A DNA stretch of 64,000 bases, from contig CAVPXB010000010.1 in NCBI GenBank assembly GCA_963709525.1, forward strand, positions 248,001-312,000, read 5' to 3'. Made by a program: the position numbers and the translations under genes. Position 1 is the stretch's first letter. Each line of letters starts with the position of its first letter. Under the pieces are notes generated by a model. That model saw only the letters and a list, made by a program, of their open reading frames with translations. It was not told the origin of the DNA and did not search any database. Origin of the DNA: CAIWHR01 sp963709525. GTDB taxonomy: Bacteria > Pseudomonadota > Gammaproteobacteria > Burkholderiales > Casimicrobiaceae. Shown here in pieces: positions 29,638 through 37,729 of this stretch.

Positions 29638-31308
29638 ATGAGTTATCAGGTCCTGGCCCGCAAGTGGCGCCCCAAGGTGTTCGCGGAACTCTCGGGTCAG
29701 GAGCACGTGGTCCGGGCGCTTACGCATGCGCTGACCCGCGGCCGGCTGCATCACGCCTATCTGCTCACCGGCACGCGAGGTGTCGGCAAGACGACGATTG
29801 CCCGCATCCTGGCCAAGAGCCTCAACTGCGCAACGGGCGTGACCGCCACGCCCTGTGGCGCGTGCCCGGCGTGCCTCGATATCGATGCCGGCCGTTTCGT
29901 CGATCTGCTCGAGCTCGATGCGGCGTCCAACACCGGCATCGACAGCATGCGCGAGATTCTCGACAACGCGCGCTATGCGCCGACGGTCGGGCGCTACAAG
30001 GTCTACCTGATCGACGAAGTGCACATGCTGTCGAAGGCAGCGTTCAATTCGATGCTGAAAACGCTCGAAGAGCCGCCGGAACATGTCAAATTCGTGCTCG
30101 CGACGACAGATCCGCAGAAGATTCCGATCACTGTGCTGTCGCGCTGCCTGCAGTTCAACCTCAAGCAGCTGCCGGCGGGCATGATCGCGGACCGGCTGGC
30201 GGCGATACTCACCGCCGAAGGCATCGCCCACGACGCCGACGCTCTGGCACTGATCGCCAAGGCAGCGCAGGGCTCGATGCGCGATGCGTTGTCGTTGCTC
30301 GATCAGGCCATCGCGTACGGCGGGGGCGAAGTCGGTGCTGCGGTGGTGCGCGCGATGTTGGGCACGGTGGATACGGCGTACGCGCGGCGGATCGTCGAAG
30401 CGCTCTTGACAGCCGACGGCGTGGCGCTCCTCGCCGAGTCGGACGCGATGACCGAACGCAGCATCGAACCCGCGTCCGCGCTCGAGGAGCTCGCGTCGTT
30501 GTTCCATCGCCTGGCCGTTGCCCAGATCGTGCCGCCTGCGGCCGCGGCGTTTGGCGACGCGGAACTGGTCGCCGAGCTTGCGGCGCGGATGACGCCCGAA
30601 GCCGTGCAGCTCGCGTACCAGATAGTCGTGCAGGGTCGCGCCGACCTCGCGCTGGCACCGGACGAAGCGATGGGGTTTTCGATGACGCTGCTGCGCTTGC
30701 TGGCGTTCCGCCCGGCGGGCCCGGAAACCTCCGCGCCGCCGCCTGGAACGGTGGCGAGTCGGGCGCCGGTCCCAGCGAGCGCCCCTGCGCGCAGGCAAGC
30801 GCCCGCGCCGGTACCGCCGGCAGGCGCGCGTGAGACCGTGGCGCCGGCGTCGGCAACGGCGGCGGCAACGGCAACGGCGGTAGACGGTTCTCCGGCGACG
30901 GGACGCGTGCACCGGTCGCTGCCCGACGATTCACAGGCCTGGCCCGCGTTTGTGGCGAGCCTCGAACTGACCGGCGTGGCCGCGCAGTTGGCTGCGCAGA
31001 CCGAGCTCAAGGGTGTCGCCGGGAATGTCGTCACGCTTGCGCTGCCGGTCTCCCACAAGCATCTCGCCGATCGCAGCTACGCCGACAAGTTCAAGGCCGC
31101 GCTCGAAGTTGCGACCGGGCGCAAGCTGCTGCTGGCGTTCGAGGTGGGCACCGCCGCCGAGGCGTCGCTGGCGGCCCGGGATCGGCGCGAGCGCGCAGAG
31201 CGGAAGCTGCGCGACGAAGCGCAATTCAGGGATGAGCCGTTCGTTCGTGAGGTGCTCGAGCGCTTCGACGCGAAGATCCGGCCCGATTCCATCAAACCTG
31301 TTTCCTAA
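29638..31308 (+). CDS. dnaX: DNA polymerase III subunits tau/gamma
   Basis: The clamp-loader ATPase. The ATG at 29638 gives MSYQVLARKWRPKVFAEL, the family start. Any longer reading would run back through the 4.5S RNA gene. It has Walker A GTRGVGKTTIARILAKS, a zinc cluster CGACPACL, Walker B LIDEVHMLSK and an arginine-finger/sensor region VLSRCLQFNLKQL. A Pro/Ala/Thr-rich linker (about residues 360-430) then leads to the C-terminal alpha/tau domain. At 556 residues it is a tau-like product. No A-rich slippery sequence is seen for making gamma by frameshifting. ybaB and recR follow as usual. Confidence 0.94.
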   Translation: MSYQVLARKWRPKVFAELSGQEHVVRALTHALTRGRLHHAYLLTGTRGVGKTTIARILAKSLNCATGVTATPCGACPACLDIDAGRFVDLLELDAASNTGIDSMREILDNARYAPTVGRYKVYLIDEVHMLSKAAFNSMLKTLEEPPEHVKFVLATTDPQKIPITVLSRCLQFNLKQLPAGMIADRLAAILTAEGIAHDADALALIAKAAQGSMRDALSLLDQAIAYGGGEVGAAVVRAMLGTVDTAYARRIVEALLTADGVALLAESDAMTERSIEPASALEELASLFHRLAVAQIVPPAAAAFGDAELVAELAARMTPEAVQLAYQIVVQGRADLALAPDEAMGFSMTLLRLLAFRPAGPETSAPPPGTVASRAPVPASAPARRQAPAPVPPAGARETVAPASATAAATATAVDGSPATGRVHRSLPDDSQAWPAFVASLELTGVAAQLAAQTELKGVAGNVVTLALPVSHKHLADRSYADKFKAALEVATGRKLLLAFEVGTAAEASLAARDRRERAERKLRDEAQFRDEPFVREVLERFDAKIRPDSIKPVS

Positions 31309-31365
31309 ACCTGCCGCGCCGGGTGTGGCCGCCCGCGTGGTCCGATCCCGCAGGAGTACTTTCCG

Positions 31366-31692
31366 ATGATGAAGAACCAGCTCGCCGGCCTCATGAAGCA
31401 GGCGCAGCAGATGCAGGAGAGCCTGAAAAAGGCGCAGGACGAACTCGCCCAAACCGAGGTCGAGGGGCAGTCCGGCGCGGGACTCGTGCGGGTCGTGATG
31501 ACCTGCCGCCATGACGTCAAGCGGGTCGGCATCGACCAGAGCCTGCTCGGCGAGGACAAGGACATGCTCGAGGATCTCGTCGCGGCGGCGATCAACGACG
31601 CCGTGCGCCGTGTCGAGGTGACGACCCAGGAAAAGATGGGCGGTCTCACCTCGGGCATGGCAATGCCGCCTGGATTCAAGCTGCCCTTCTAG
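31366..31692 (+). CDS. ybaB: YbaB/EbfC nucleoid-associated protein
   Basis: A 108-residue DNA-binding protein that forms tweezer-like dimers and is co-encoded with dnaX and recR. It has the helix MKQAQQMQESLKKAQDELAQ, the central VEGQSGAGLVRVVMT and the C terminus GMAMPPGFKLPF, all family-typical. aggag at 31352 precedes the ATG at 31366; a second ATG follows directly. The TAG stop lies within the first bases of the palindromic element that separates it from recR. The C-terminal sequence is normal, so the element did not alter the protein. Confidence 0.93.
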   Translation: MMKNQLAGLMKQAQQMQESLKKAQDELAQTEVEGQSGAGLVRVVMTCRHDVKRVGIDQSLLGEDKDMLEDLVAAAINDAVRRVEVTTQEKMGGLTSGMAMPPGFKLPF

Positions 31693-31960
31693 GGCCTGTT
31701 AACGCTACGGGAGGGTTCGCGTGACTCGACAAACGGGCGCCCGCAAGGCGCAAAGCGCAGGCGTAGTGCCGACTACGGCGAGCATTTGCAACGCGGCGGG
31801 CGCCCGTTTGTCGAGATCACTCTCCGGGCCGGGTGCGGGCAGGGCGCAGGGCTGCGTTGCTTACTCGTCGTGTGCATCGAGCACACGTCCTCGTTCGCGC
31901 CTTGCCCTGCGCCCTGCCCGCACCCGGCGCGAGTCCTCCCGTAGCGTTAACAGGCCCTAG
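31689..31960 (+). repeat. 272-bp composite palindrome with 26-bp terminal inverted repeats (MITE-like)
   Basis: The outer repeats 31689-31714 and 31935-31960 are perfectly complementary over 26 bases (ctagggcctgttaacgctac...). In a plus-sense RNA the pairing would continue 7 more bases (31715-31721 with 31928-31934) using two G-U pairs. Inside stand two large hairpins. Arm 1 pairs 31725-31743 with 31797-31815 (19/19) and has a tip hairpin at 31762-31777. Arm 2 pairs 31828-31852 with 31904-31928 (25/25) and has a 7-bp tip hairpin at 31869-31887. Both ends are CTAG, which could be a 4-bp target duplication. It contains no coding sequence that I can support. Confidence 0.9.
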
Positions 31961-31982
31961 TCGACGCTGCCTGCGCTTCGCG

Positions 31983-32624
31983 ATGGAACGCCACCCGCCC
32001 GAGCTTCGACCCGTTCCCGCTGGCGAGCCGGTGTCGCACCTCGACGAACTCGCGCGCAGCTTGCGCTGCCTGCCCGGCGTCGGTCCCAAGGCAGCGCAGC
32101 GAATGGCGCTGCATCTTCTGCAGCACGACCGCGAGGGCGCGCGCCGGCTCGCAGAGGCCTTGCAGCAGGCAAGCCGACTCGTCCGGCACTGCGAGCGCTG
32201 CAACACGTTTACCGAGGAAGCCATCTGCGCGCTCTGCCGCTCGCCTCGGCGCGATCCGACATTGCTCTGCGTGGTGGAAACTCCCGCGGATCTTCTGATG
32301 ATGGAGCAGACGCTGGCCTACGCAGGGCTGTATTTTGTCCTCATGGGCAGGTTGTCGCCGCTCGATGGCATCGGCCCCAAGGAGATTCGCCTCGAGCGGT
32401 TGTTGAAGCGCGCGACCGACGGCGTTGTGCGCGAAGTCGTGCTGGCCACCAACTTCACCAACGAAGGCGAGGCGACCGCCCATTACATAGGCGAGTTGCT
32501 CACCGCACGCGGTCTCGCCGTGAGCCGGCTTGCGCGCGGCGTTCCGGTCGGCGGCGAACTGGAGTACGTCGACAGCGGGACGCTTGCCCAGGCGGTCCGG
32601 GAACGGCGTACGATCGGCCGCTGA
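31983..32624 (+). CDS. recR: Recombination protein RecR
   Basis: Works with RecF and RecO to load RecA on gapped DNA. The ATG at 31983 gives 213 residues, slightly longer than the usual 195-200. The helix-hairpin-helix RCLPGVGPKAAQRMALHLL is followed by the zinc cluster CERCNTFTEEAICALC, the Toprim core LLCVVETPADLLMMEQT and the C-terminal LARGVPVGGELEYVDSGTL. The first 15 residues (MERHPPELRPVPAGE) are not conserved and lie just after the palindromic element, so the natural start could be somewhat later. The dnaX-ybaB-recR order is conserved apart from the inserted element. Confidence 0.92.
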   Translation: MERHPPELRPVPAGEPVSHLDELARSLRCLPGVGPKAAQRMALHLLQHDREGARRLAEALQQASRLVRHCERCNTFTEEAICALCRSPRRDPTLLCVVETPADLLMMEQTLAYAGLYFVLMGRLSPLDGIGPKEIRLERLLKRATDGVVREVVLATNFTNEGEATAHYIGELLTARGLAVSRLARGVPVGGELEYVDSGTLAQAVRERRTIGR

Positions 32625-32690
32625 CGCCAGGTAGCCCGATTCGCAAGTACTCTCGCCGGCGAAGGCTGGCCTCCATCGAGGGAGACGAAC

Positions 32691-33140
32691 ATGCTGGTGA
32701 GTGAGATCCTCCGCATCAAGGGCACGGTGCTGTACACGACACGGCCCGATACCCTGGTATTGGAAGCCGTCAAGGTCATGGCGGAGCACGACGTCGGCTC
32801 GCTGGTGGTGATGGACCGGGGGCGCATGGCGGGTCTGGTCACGTTCGCCGAGGTGCTGAAGGCGCTGGTTGCGCGCAACGGCGTCCTGGAGGGTATCGCG
32901 ATCAGCGCCGTGTACGACCCCGAGCCACTGACTGCCGAACCGGATCTCGACGTCATGGATCTTCGGCGCGTCATGCTCGAACGCCATGCCCGTTACGTGC
33001 CGGTGATGGACGGCGTCACCTTGGCGGGGGTCGTATCCTTCCACGATGTCGCCAAGGCGGTCTACGAAGAACAGAGCTTCGAGAACCGCATGCTCAAGAG
33101 TTACATCAAGGATTGGCCGGACGAGGGGCCCGGCGCGTAG
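32691..33140 (+). CDS. Tandem CBS-domain protein
   Basis: A 149-residue protein made of two CBS motifs, a module that binds adenosyl ligands such as AMP, ATP or SAM. The first covers about residues 8-65 (DTLVLEAVKVMAEHDVGSLVVMD, split as TLVLEAVKVMAEHDVGSL and the following strand) and the second about 75-130 (MLERHARYVPVMDG and GVVSFHDVAKAVYEEQSFEN). There is no catalytic domain. The ribosome-binding site gagggagacg precedes the ATG. It follows recR by 66 bases and may be co-transcribed. Its role cannot be inferred further. Confidence 0.8.
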   Translation: MLVSEILRIKGTVLYTTRPDTLVLEAVKVMAEHDVGSLVVMDRGRMAGLVTFAEVLKALVARNGVLEGIAISAVYDPEPLTAEPDLDVMDLRRVMLERHARYVPVMDGVTLAGVVSFHDVAKAVYEEQSFENRMLKSYIKDWPDEGPGA

Positions 33141-33169
33141 CACGTCGGCTCGGGCCGGCCGGCGCCGCT

Positions 33170-33883
33170 TCAGCTTGCCTGCAGAATGAAGATTGCGGGC
33201 CGGCGCGCATAGCGGCTGCCATCGCAGCGCCGCCATTCGAGCACCGTGCGCGTTGCAATCGACTCGTCGGGTCCCGTGAGGTCGGCGGCGATGCATACGC
33301 GTGTCTCCGGACGGCAGTTCGCCAGGACCGAGGCCAGCATCGCCTCATTGCGGTAGGGCGTTTCGATGAACATCTGCGCGTGGCCGGAGCGCAGCGATTG
33401 CGCCTCCAGACGCCGCAGCGCCTCGGCCCGCGGTTCCGGCTTCACCGGCAGGTAGCCGTGGAATGCGAATCCCTGACCGTTCATCCCCGAAGCCATCAAC
33501 GCCAGCAACAGCGACGAGGGTCCCACCAGCGGGACAACGGTGAAGCCCTCGCGGTGCGCGGCGGCGACCAGCAGCGCTCCCGGGTCCGCGATTCCCGGGC
33601 AGCCGGCGTCGGACATCAAGCCGAGGTCGTGACCGGCGCGTACCGGCGCCAGCAGTTCGCTGCATCGGGCAGGCGAGGGCTGGTCGCCCAGTTCCACGAT
33701 CGCGAGCGATCGCAGCGGCCCGGGATGACCCGCCGACTTGAGAAAAGCGCGCGCGGGTTTGGCGTTCTCGACGACGAAATGCGTGATGCTGCGCGCCGCG
33801 ATGAGGGTGGCTTCCGGCAGAACGCACGACGCGTCGACGTCGGCGAGCATCGCGGGCAGGAGAACGAGGCGGCCGGGGGGCAT
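33170..33883 (-). CDS. RsmI-like tetrapyrrole-methylase-family SAM methyltransferase
   Basis: A 237-residue protein of the tetrapyrrole methylase fold, in the branch related to the 16S rRNA methyltransferase RsmI. It shows FVVENAKPARAFLKS, the SAM-binding GLMSDAGCPGIADPGA and VVPLVGPSSLLLALMASG, and FHGYLP. I take the ATG at 33883 (MPPGRLVLLPAML). An upstream in-frame extension is Arg/Ser/Pro-rich and looks non-coding. Next to maf, this gene is often annotated in betaproteobacteria simply as a SAM-dependent methyltransferase. The RNA target, if any, is not shown by the sequence. It converges on the CBS-protein gene with a 29-base gap. Confidence 0.8.
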   Translation of the reverse strand: MPPGRLVLLPAMLADVDASCVLPEATLIAARSITHFVVENAKPARAFLKSAGHPGPLRSLAIVELGDQPSPARCSELLAPVRAGHDLGLMSDAGCPGIADPGALLVAAAHREGFTVVPLVGPSSLLLALMASGMNGQGFAFHGYLPVKPEPRAEALRRLEAQSLRSGHAQMFIETPYRNEAMLASVLANCRPETRVCIAADLTGPDESIATRTVLEWRRCDGSRYARRPAIFILQAS

Positions 33884-33971
33884 GGATCGGGGAGCGCGCG
33901 GGCGAGACGATCGAGGCGCTGAGGGCGGCACTCGAAACTCGTGGGCGTTGGGTTTGCGCGCGACGTGCTGC

Positions 33972-34619
33972 CTACCGAAGGACGGGCATTCCGGCGGCGA
34001 GCAGCATCGACGTCAGGCGGATCAGCGGCAGGCCGATGAGGGCGGTGGGGTCGTCGCTCTCGATGGACTCGAACAGCGCGATTCCCAGCGCCTCGGACTT
34101 GACCGATCCCGCGCAGTCGTAAGGCCGTTCGTGCGCGAGATAGGCATCGATCGCGGACGTCGAGAGCGCGCGGAACCGGCTGACGACATCCACCAGCGCC
34201 GTCGCGCAGGATCCGGACCTCGCGTCGAGCAGAGCGAGGCCGGTGTGGAACACGACGGTCTTGCCGGAAAGCCGCGCGAGTTGCTGCCGCGCGGCGACGT
34301 GCGTTCCGGGCTTGCTGACCGCCTCCCCGTCGACGTCGGCCACCTGATCGGAGCCGATGATGAGGGCGTCGGGCCACGCGCGGGCGACGCTGCGTGCCTT
34401 GGCCTCGGCCAGCCGCAGCGCGGTCGCGGCAGGCGCCTCGCCGCTCCAGGGCATCTCGTCGGCGCCGGGCGACGCCGTGGCGAAGGGCAGGCGCAAGCGC
34501 GCCAGCAGTTCGCGCCGATAGCGGGACGTCGAGGCCAGCACCAGCGGGCGCGCTGCCTGTGGCTCGACCGTGGGAGTGGCATTCGGACTCACTGTTGTTT
34601 TTCCTGACCTTTTTGACAT
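33972..34619 (-). CDS. Maf-family nucleotide pyrophosphatase
   Basis: Hydrolyses noncanonical or methylated nucleoside triphosphates (YceF-type Maf proteins act on m7GTP). The 215-residue protein has the Maf start PLVLASTSRYRRELLARL, the metal/nucleotide motif IIGSDQVADVDG, SGKTVVFHTGLAL and the C-terminal GIALFESIESDDPTALIGLP. The YceF-like subgroup is likely because of SDQV and the neighbouring yceD gene, its usual partner. The first 22 residues (to VEPQAARP) are not conserved. The ATG at 34619 overlaps the -35 box of the divergent yceD promoter. Confidence 0.88.
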   Translation of the reverse strand: MSKRSGKTTVSPNATPTVEPQAARPLVLASTSRYRRELLARLRLPFATASPGADEMPWSGEAPAATALRLAEAKARSVARAWPDALIIGSDQVADVDGEAVSKPGTHVAARQQLARLSGKTVVFHTGLALLDARSGSCATALVDVVSRFRALSTSAIDAYLAHERPYDCAGSVKSEALGIALFESIESDDPTALIGLPLIRLTSMLLAAGMPVLR

Positions 34620-34641
34620 TCGAGCGCGTGGGCGGTATTAT
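34613..34641 (+). promoter_or_regulatory. Near-consensus sigma-70 promoter for yceD-rpmF-plsX-fab genes
   Basis: TTGACA (34613-34618, perfect) and TATTAT (34636-34641, one mismatch) are separated by 17 bases. Transcription would begin near 34648 and leave a leader of about 115 bases before yceD. The -35 box overlaps the start codon of the divergent maf gene, so the two genes may interfere. Confidence 0.8.
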
Positions 34642-34761
34642 CCAACGTTTTGGTTAGACGATCCAAATCGCTGTCGTCCGTTGCCACGCGGGGGCGTCCG
34701 AGAGTCGCATTTGGGTATTCGGGGCGCAAGCCGGGCCAGGACGGCGGATGATCGGGAAGCG

Positions 34762-35319
34762 ATGTCGGGGCGGCGCGAAAGACCGGCGGGTGATGACGGG
34801 TTCGATGCCTTCGCGCTTGCCGAGCGGCGTCTTGAACTGGCGGGAACCGTTGACCTGAAATCGTTGCCCCGGCTCGCGGAGCGCCTTGCCGACGCGGGGC
34901 AGGTGCTGATGGCATGGCGGATCGCCGGAGCGTCCGACGCTGTGGGGCGCCCCGCGCTGGCGTTGAACCTCGAAGGTCGCGTACCGCTGACGTGCCAGCG
35001 CTGCCTCAAGGTGTTTTGGTCGCCGGTGGCGCAGCGCACCTTGGTGCTGCTGGCGCGTGACGAGCACGAACTCGCGCGGCTCGACGACGACGACGAGCAC
35101 GAGGTCGTTCTCGCGGCGGCGCCGTTGCAAGTGCAGGATGTGGTCGAGGAAGAAATGCTCTTGGCGCTGCCCTTCGTACCGCGTTGCAGCGACCCGCAAT
35201 GCGTAGCTGCGGCGAGCAGCGTGGAAATCGCGCCCGCCCCGGTGCAGTCGGCCTTCGCGGCGTTGGCGGCCCTCAAACCGGTGCCGGGCGAGGCCGTCGG
35301 CAAGAAACTCAGGAAGTGA
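34762..35319 (+). CDS. yceD: YceD/DUF177 family protein
   Basis: A 185-residue protein of the YceD (DUF177) family, linked in other bacteria to 23S rRNA accumulation and nearly always encoded before rpmF. It has LAGTVDLKSLPRLAERL, the cysteine pair in LTCQRCLKVFWSPV, an acidic centre (ARLDDDDEHEVV) and the second cysteine pair in VPRCSDPQCV, which may bind a metal. The C terminus (FAALAALKPVPGEAVGKKL) is typical. The ATG at 34762 follows cgggaagcg. rpmF begins 45 bases later. Confidence 0.88.
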   Translation: MSGRRERPAGDDGFDAFALAERRLELAGTVDLKSLPRLAERLADAGQVLMAWRIAGASDAVGRPALALNLEGRVPLTCQRCLKVFWSPVAQRTLVLLARDEHELARLDDDDEHEVVLAAAPLQVQDVVEEEMLLALPFVPRCSDPQCVAAASSVEIAPAPVQSAFAALAALKPVPGEAVGKKLRK

Positions 35320-35364
35320 CGCCGTCAACGGGCGTCGCGCAGCAAACAACTCTGGAGGCAGAAA

Positions 35365-35547
35365 ATGGCTGTTCAGCAAAACAAGAAATCGCCGTCGAAG
35401 CGCGGCATGCATCGCGCTCACGACTTTCTCACCAGTCCGTCGCTGGCGGTGGAACCGGTTACGGGAGAGGCGCATCTGCGCCACCACATCAGCCCGAGCG
35501 GGTACTACCGCGGCAAGAAGGTCGTCAAGACCAAGGCCGACGAGTAA
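35365..35547 (+). CDS. rpmF: 50S ribosomal protein L32
   Basis: A 60-residue basic ribosomal protein. It has MAVQQNKKSPSKRGMHRAHD at the start and HHISPSGYYRGKKVV at the end, both standard for L32. It lacks the paired cysteines of zinc-type L32 and so is the cysteine-free form. A strong ribosome-binding site (ctggaggc) stands 7 bases before the ATG. It is transcribed with yceD and the fatty-acid synthesis genes. Confidence 0.96.
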   Translation: MAVQQNKKSPSKRGMHRAHDFLTSPSLAVEPVTGEAHLRHHISPSGYYRGKKVVKTKADE

Positions 35548-35725
35548 GCGTCATCGTCGCGACCGACCTGGAGCGGCGCGCGTTGTCGGATGCACGTGTG
35601 ACCGGTCGCATCGGTTTCGGTGGGCCATCGCGCGAAACGGGGCCGGAGGTGGCGCCTGCGTCTGCGCAGCGGGTGTCGCCGCCGCCGGCGGGCCCTGATC
35701 CCTCTTCCCCCAGGTACAAGCCGAC

Positions 35726-36778
35726 ATGCCGGTCACGGTAGCGGTCGATGCGATGGGCGGGGACCACGGTCCCGCCGTCACGTTGCCCGCGGCAATCGAA
35801 TTCCTCGAGGCCAACCCCGACGCGCAGGTGATTGCGGTGGGGCTCGCGGAACAGCTGGCCGCCGCGCTGGCGAAAATCAGCTCGCCCGCGAAATCGCGTC
35901 TGACCGTGCAGCCGGCAACCGAGGTCGTCGAAATGCACGAGCCTCCGGCCGACGCGTTGCGTCGAAAGAAGGATTCATCGATGCGCGTTGCGATCAACCT
36001 GGTCAAGGAAGAACGCGCGCACGCCTGCGTGTCCGCCGGCAACACCGGTGCGCTGATGGCGATATCCCGCTTTGTCCTGAAAATGCTGCCTGGCGTCGAC
36101 CGGCCCGCGATCGCGTCGCAGTTGCCGACGCGAAAGGGGGTCACGACCGTTCTCGACCTCGGTGCCAACGTCAATTGCACGCCGGAGCAGCTGCTGCAGT
36201 TCGCGGTGATGGGCACGGCGCTGGTTACCGCCGTCTACCATATCGAGCGTCCCACGGTCGGGCTGCTCAACATCGGCGAAGAGGACATCAAGGGCAACGA
36301 TGTCGTCAAGGAAACCGCCGAGTTGCTCAAGCAATCGGGACTGAACTTCTACGGCAACGTCGAAGGCGACGACATCTACAAGGGCACCACCGACGTCGTG
36401 GTGACCGATGGCTTTGTCGGCAACGTGGCACTGAAGACGTCCGAGGGTCTCGCCGGCATGCTGTATGACTTCCTCAAGGCCGAATTCACCAGGAACTGGC
36501 TGACCAAGCTCGCGGCCGCGATCGCCTACCCGGTGCTGAAATCCTTCGGCCGGCGCATCGATCCCCGCCGCTACAATGGCGCAACGCTGATCGGCCTCAA
36601 GGGCGTGGTGGTCAAGAGCCATGGTGGCGCGGACGCGATCGCGTTCAAGAACGCGCTCGACAAGGCGTACGCCGAGGCTTCCGAAGGCGTGCTCGAGCGC
36701 ATTGCCTCGCGGATGGCGCAAATGCCGGGCCACGGGCCCGTGGCCGCCGCAGCGGCGATCCCCGACGACCATGCATAG
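35726..36778 (+). CDS. plsX: Phosphate acyltransferase PlsX
   Basis: Makes acyl-phosphate from acyl-ACP for membrane phospholipid synthesis. The 350-residue protein has the start VAVDAMGGDHGP, the central CVSAGNTGALMA, GLLNIGEEDIKGN and TDGFVGNVALKTSEG, all conserved in PlsX. The last 8 bases overlap fabH, so the two are likely co-translated. Between rpmF and plsX lie 178 bases in which I see no further gene. The C terminus is extended by about 15 Ala/Pro residues. Confidence 0.95.
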   Translation: MPVTVAVDAMGGDHGPAVTLPAAIEFLEANPDAQVIAVGLAEQLAAALAKISSPAKSRLTVQPATEVVEMHEPPADALRRKKDSSMRVAINLVKEERAHACVSAGNTGALMAISRFVLKMLPGVDRPAIASQLPTRKGVTTVLDLGANVNCTPEQLLQFAVMGTALVTAVYHIERPTVGLLNIGEEDIKGNDVVKETAELLKQSGLNFYGNVEGDDIYKGTTDVVVTDGFVGNVALKTSEGLAGMLYDFLKAEFTRNWLTKLAAAIAYPVLKSFGRRIDPRRYNGATLIGLKGVVVKSHGGADAIAFKNALDKAYAEASEGVLERIASRMAQMPGHGPVAAAAAIPDDHA

Positions 36779-37727
36779 CCGGATCGCGGGCACCGGGAGC
36801 TACCTTCCGGCGCACGTCCTCACCAATCACGATCTCGCCCGCCGCGTCGACACCAGCGACGCATGGATACGCGCCCGTACCGGCATCCGCGAGCGCCGGA
36901 TCGCCGCGCCGGCAGAAGCGACCAGCGACCTCGCGTGGCACGCTGCCCGGTCCGCGCTGCAGTCGGCGTCGCTGGCGGCCGCCGATGTCGATCTCATCGT
37001 CGTCGCGACCACCACGCCGGACATGGTGTTTCCCTCGACCGCGTGCATCCTGCAGGCGAAGCTCGGTGCGCGTCATGGCCCGGCGTTCGACGTCCAGGCG
37101 GTCTGCAGCGGCTTCGTCTATGCGCTGGCGATCGCGGACAAGATGGTGGCGACGGGCATGGCGCGCAACGCGCTGGTGGTCGGCGCCGAAATCTATTCGC
37201 GGATCCTCGATTGGACCGATCGCGGGACCTGTGTGTTGTTCGGTGACGGTGCCGGCGCGGTGGTGCTGTTGCCGTCCGCGGCACCCGGCATCATGACGGC
37301 GCATCTGCACGCCGACGGCAGCTACGCCGACGTTCTGTGCGTGCCGGGGTCGGTGTCGGAAGGCGTGGTGGCGGGCTCGCCCTTTGTGCGCATGGACGGA
37401 GGCGCCGTGTTCAAGTTCGCCGTCACCGTGCTGGCAGAGGTCGCCAACGAAGCGCTGGCTGCCGCCGGCCTCACGGCTGACGATCTCGACTGGCTGATTC
37501 CGCATCAGGCCAACCTGCGCATCATCGAGGCGACGGCCAAGCGACTTGGCGTGCCGATGGAGCGCGTGGTCGCCACGATTGAACGCCACGCCAATACATC
37601 GGCAGCGTCGATTCCGCTGGCACTCGACGAAGCCGCACGCGATGGGCGCATCCAATCCGGGCACCGCGTGCTGCTGGCCGGCGTCGGGGGCGGCTTCACC
37701 TGGGGTTCCCTACTCTTGCAGTGGTGA
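36771..37727 (+). CDS. fabH: Beta-ketoacyl-ACP synthase III
   Basis: Starts fatty-acid synthesis by condensing acetyl-CoA with malonyl-ACP. The 318-residue thiolase-fold protein shows the full catalytic triad: Cys in DVQAVCSGFVYAL, His in IPHQANLRIIEA and Asn in ERHANTSAASIP. The C-terminal GGGFTWGSLL is conserved. It starts at an ATG (36771) inside the end of plsX. The stop overlaps the region before fabD by only a few bases, so plsX, fabH and fabD form a tight unit. Confidence 0.95.
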   Translation: MHSRIAGTGSYLPAHVLTNHDLARRVDTSDAWIRARTGIRERRIAAPAEATSDLAWHAARSALQSASLAAADVDLIVVATTTPDMVFPSTACILQAKLGARHGPAFDVQAVCSGFVYALAIADKMVATGMARNALVVGAEIYSRILDWTDRGTCVLFGDGAGAVVLLPSAAPGIMTAHLHADGSYADVLCVPGSVSEGVVAGSPFVRMDGGAVFKFAVTVLAEVANEALAAAGLTADDLDWLIPHQANLRIIEATAKRLGVPMERVVATIERHANTSAASIPLALDEAARDGRIQSGHRVLLAGVGGGFTWGSLLLQW

Positions 37728-37729
37728 TC

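Noticed and set aside
30700..30950. Programmed frameshift in dnaX giving gamma
   Set aside because: The linker is GC-rich with no run of A or slippery heptamer followed by a hairpin. The single frame already yields a full tau-like protein.
31689..31960. Reading the palindromic element as a simple transcription terminator
   Set aside because: It has no T-run, is far too large, and sits in the middle of an operon that is normally co-transcribed.
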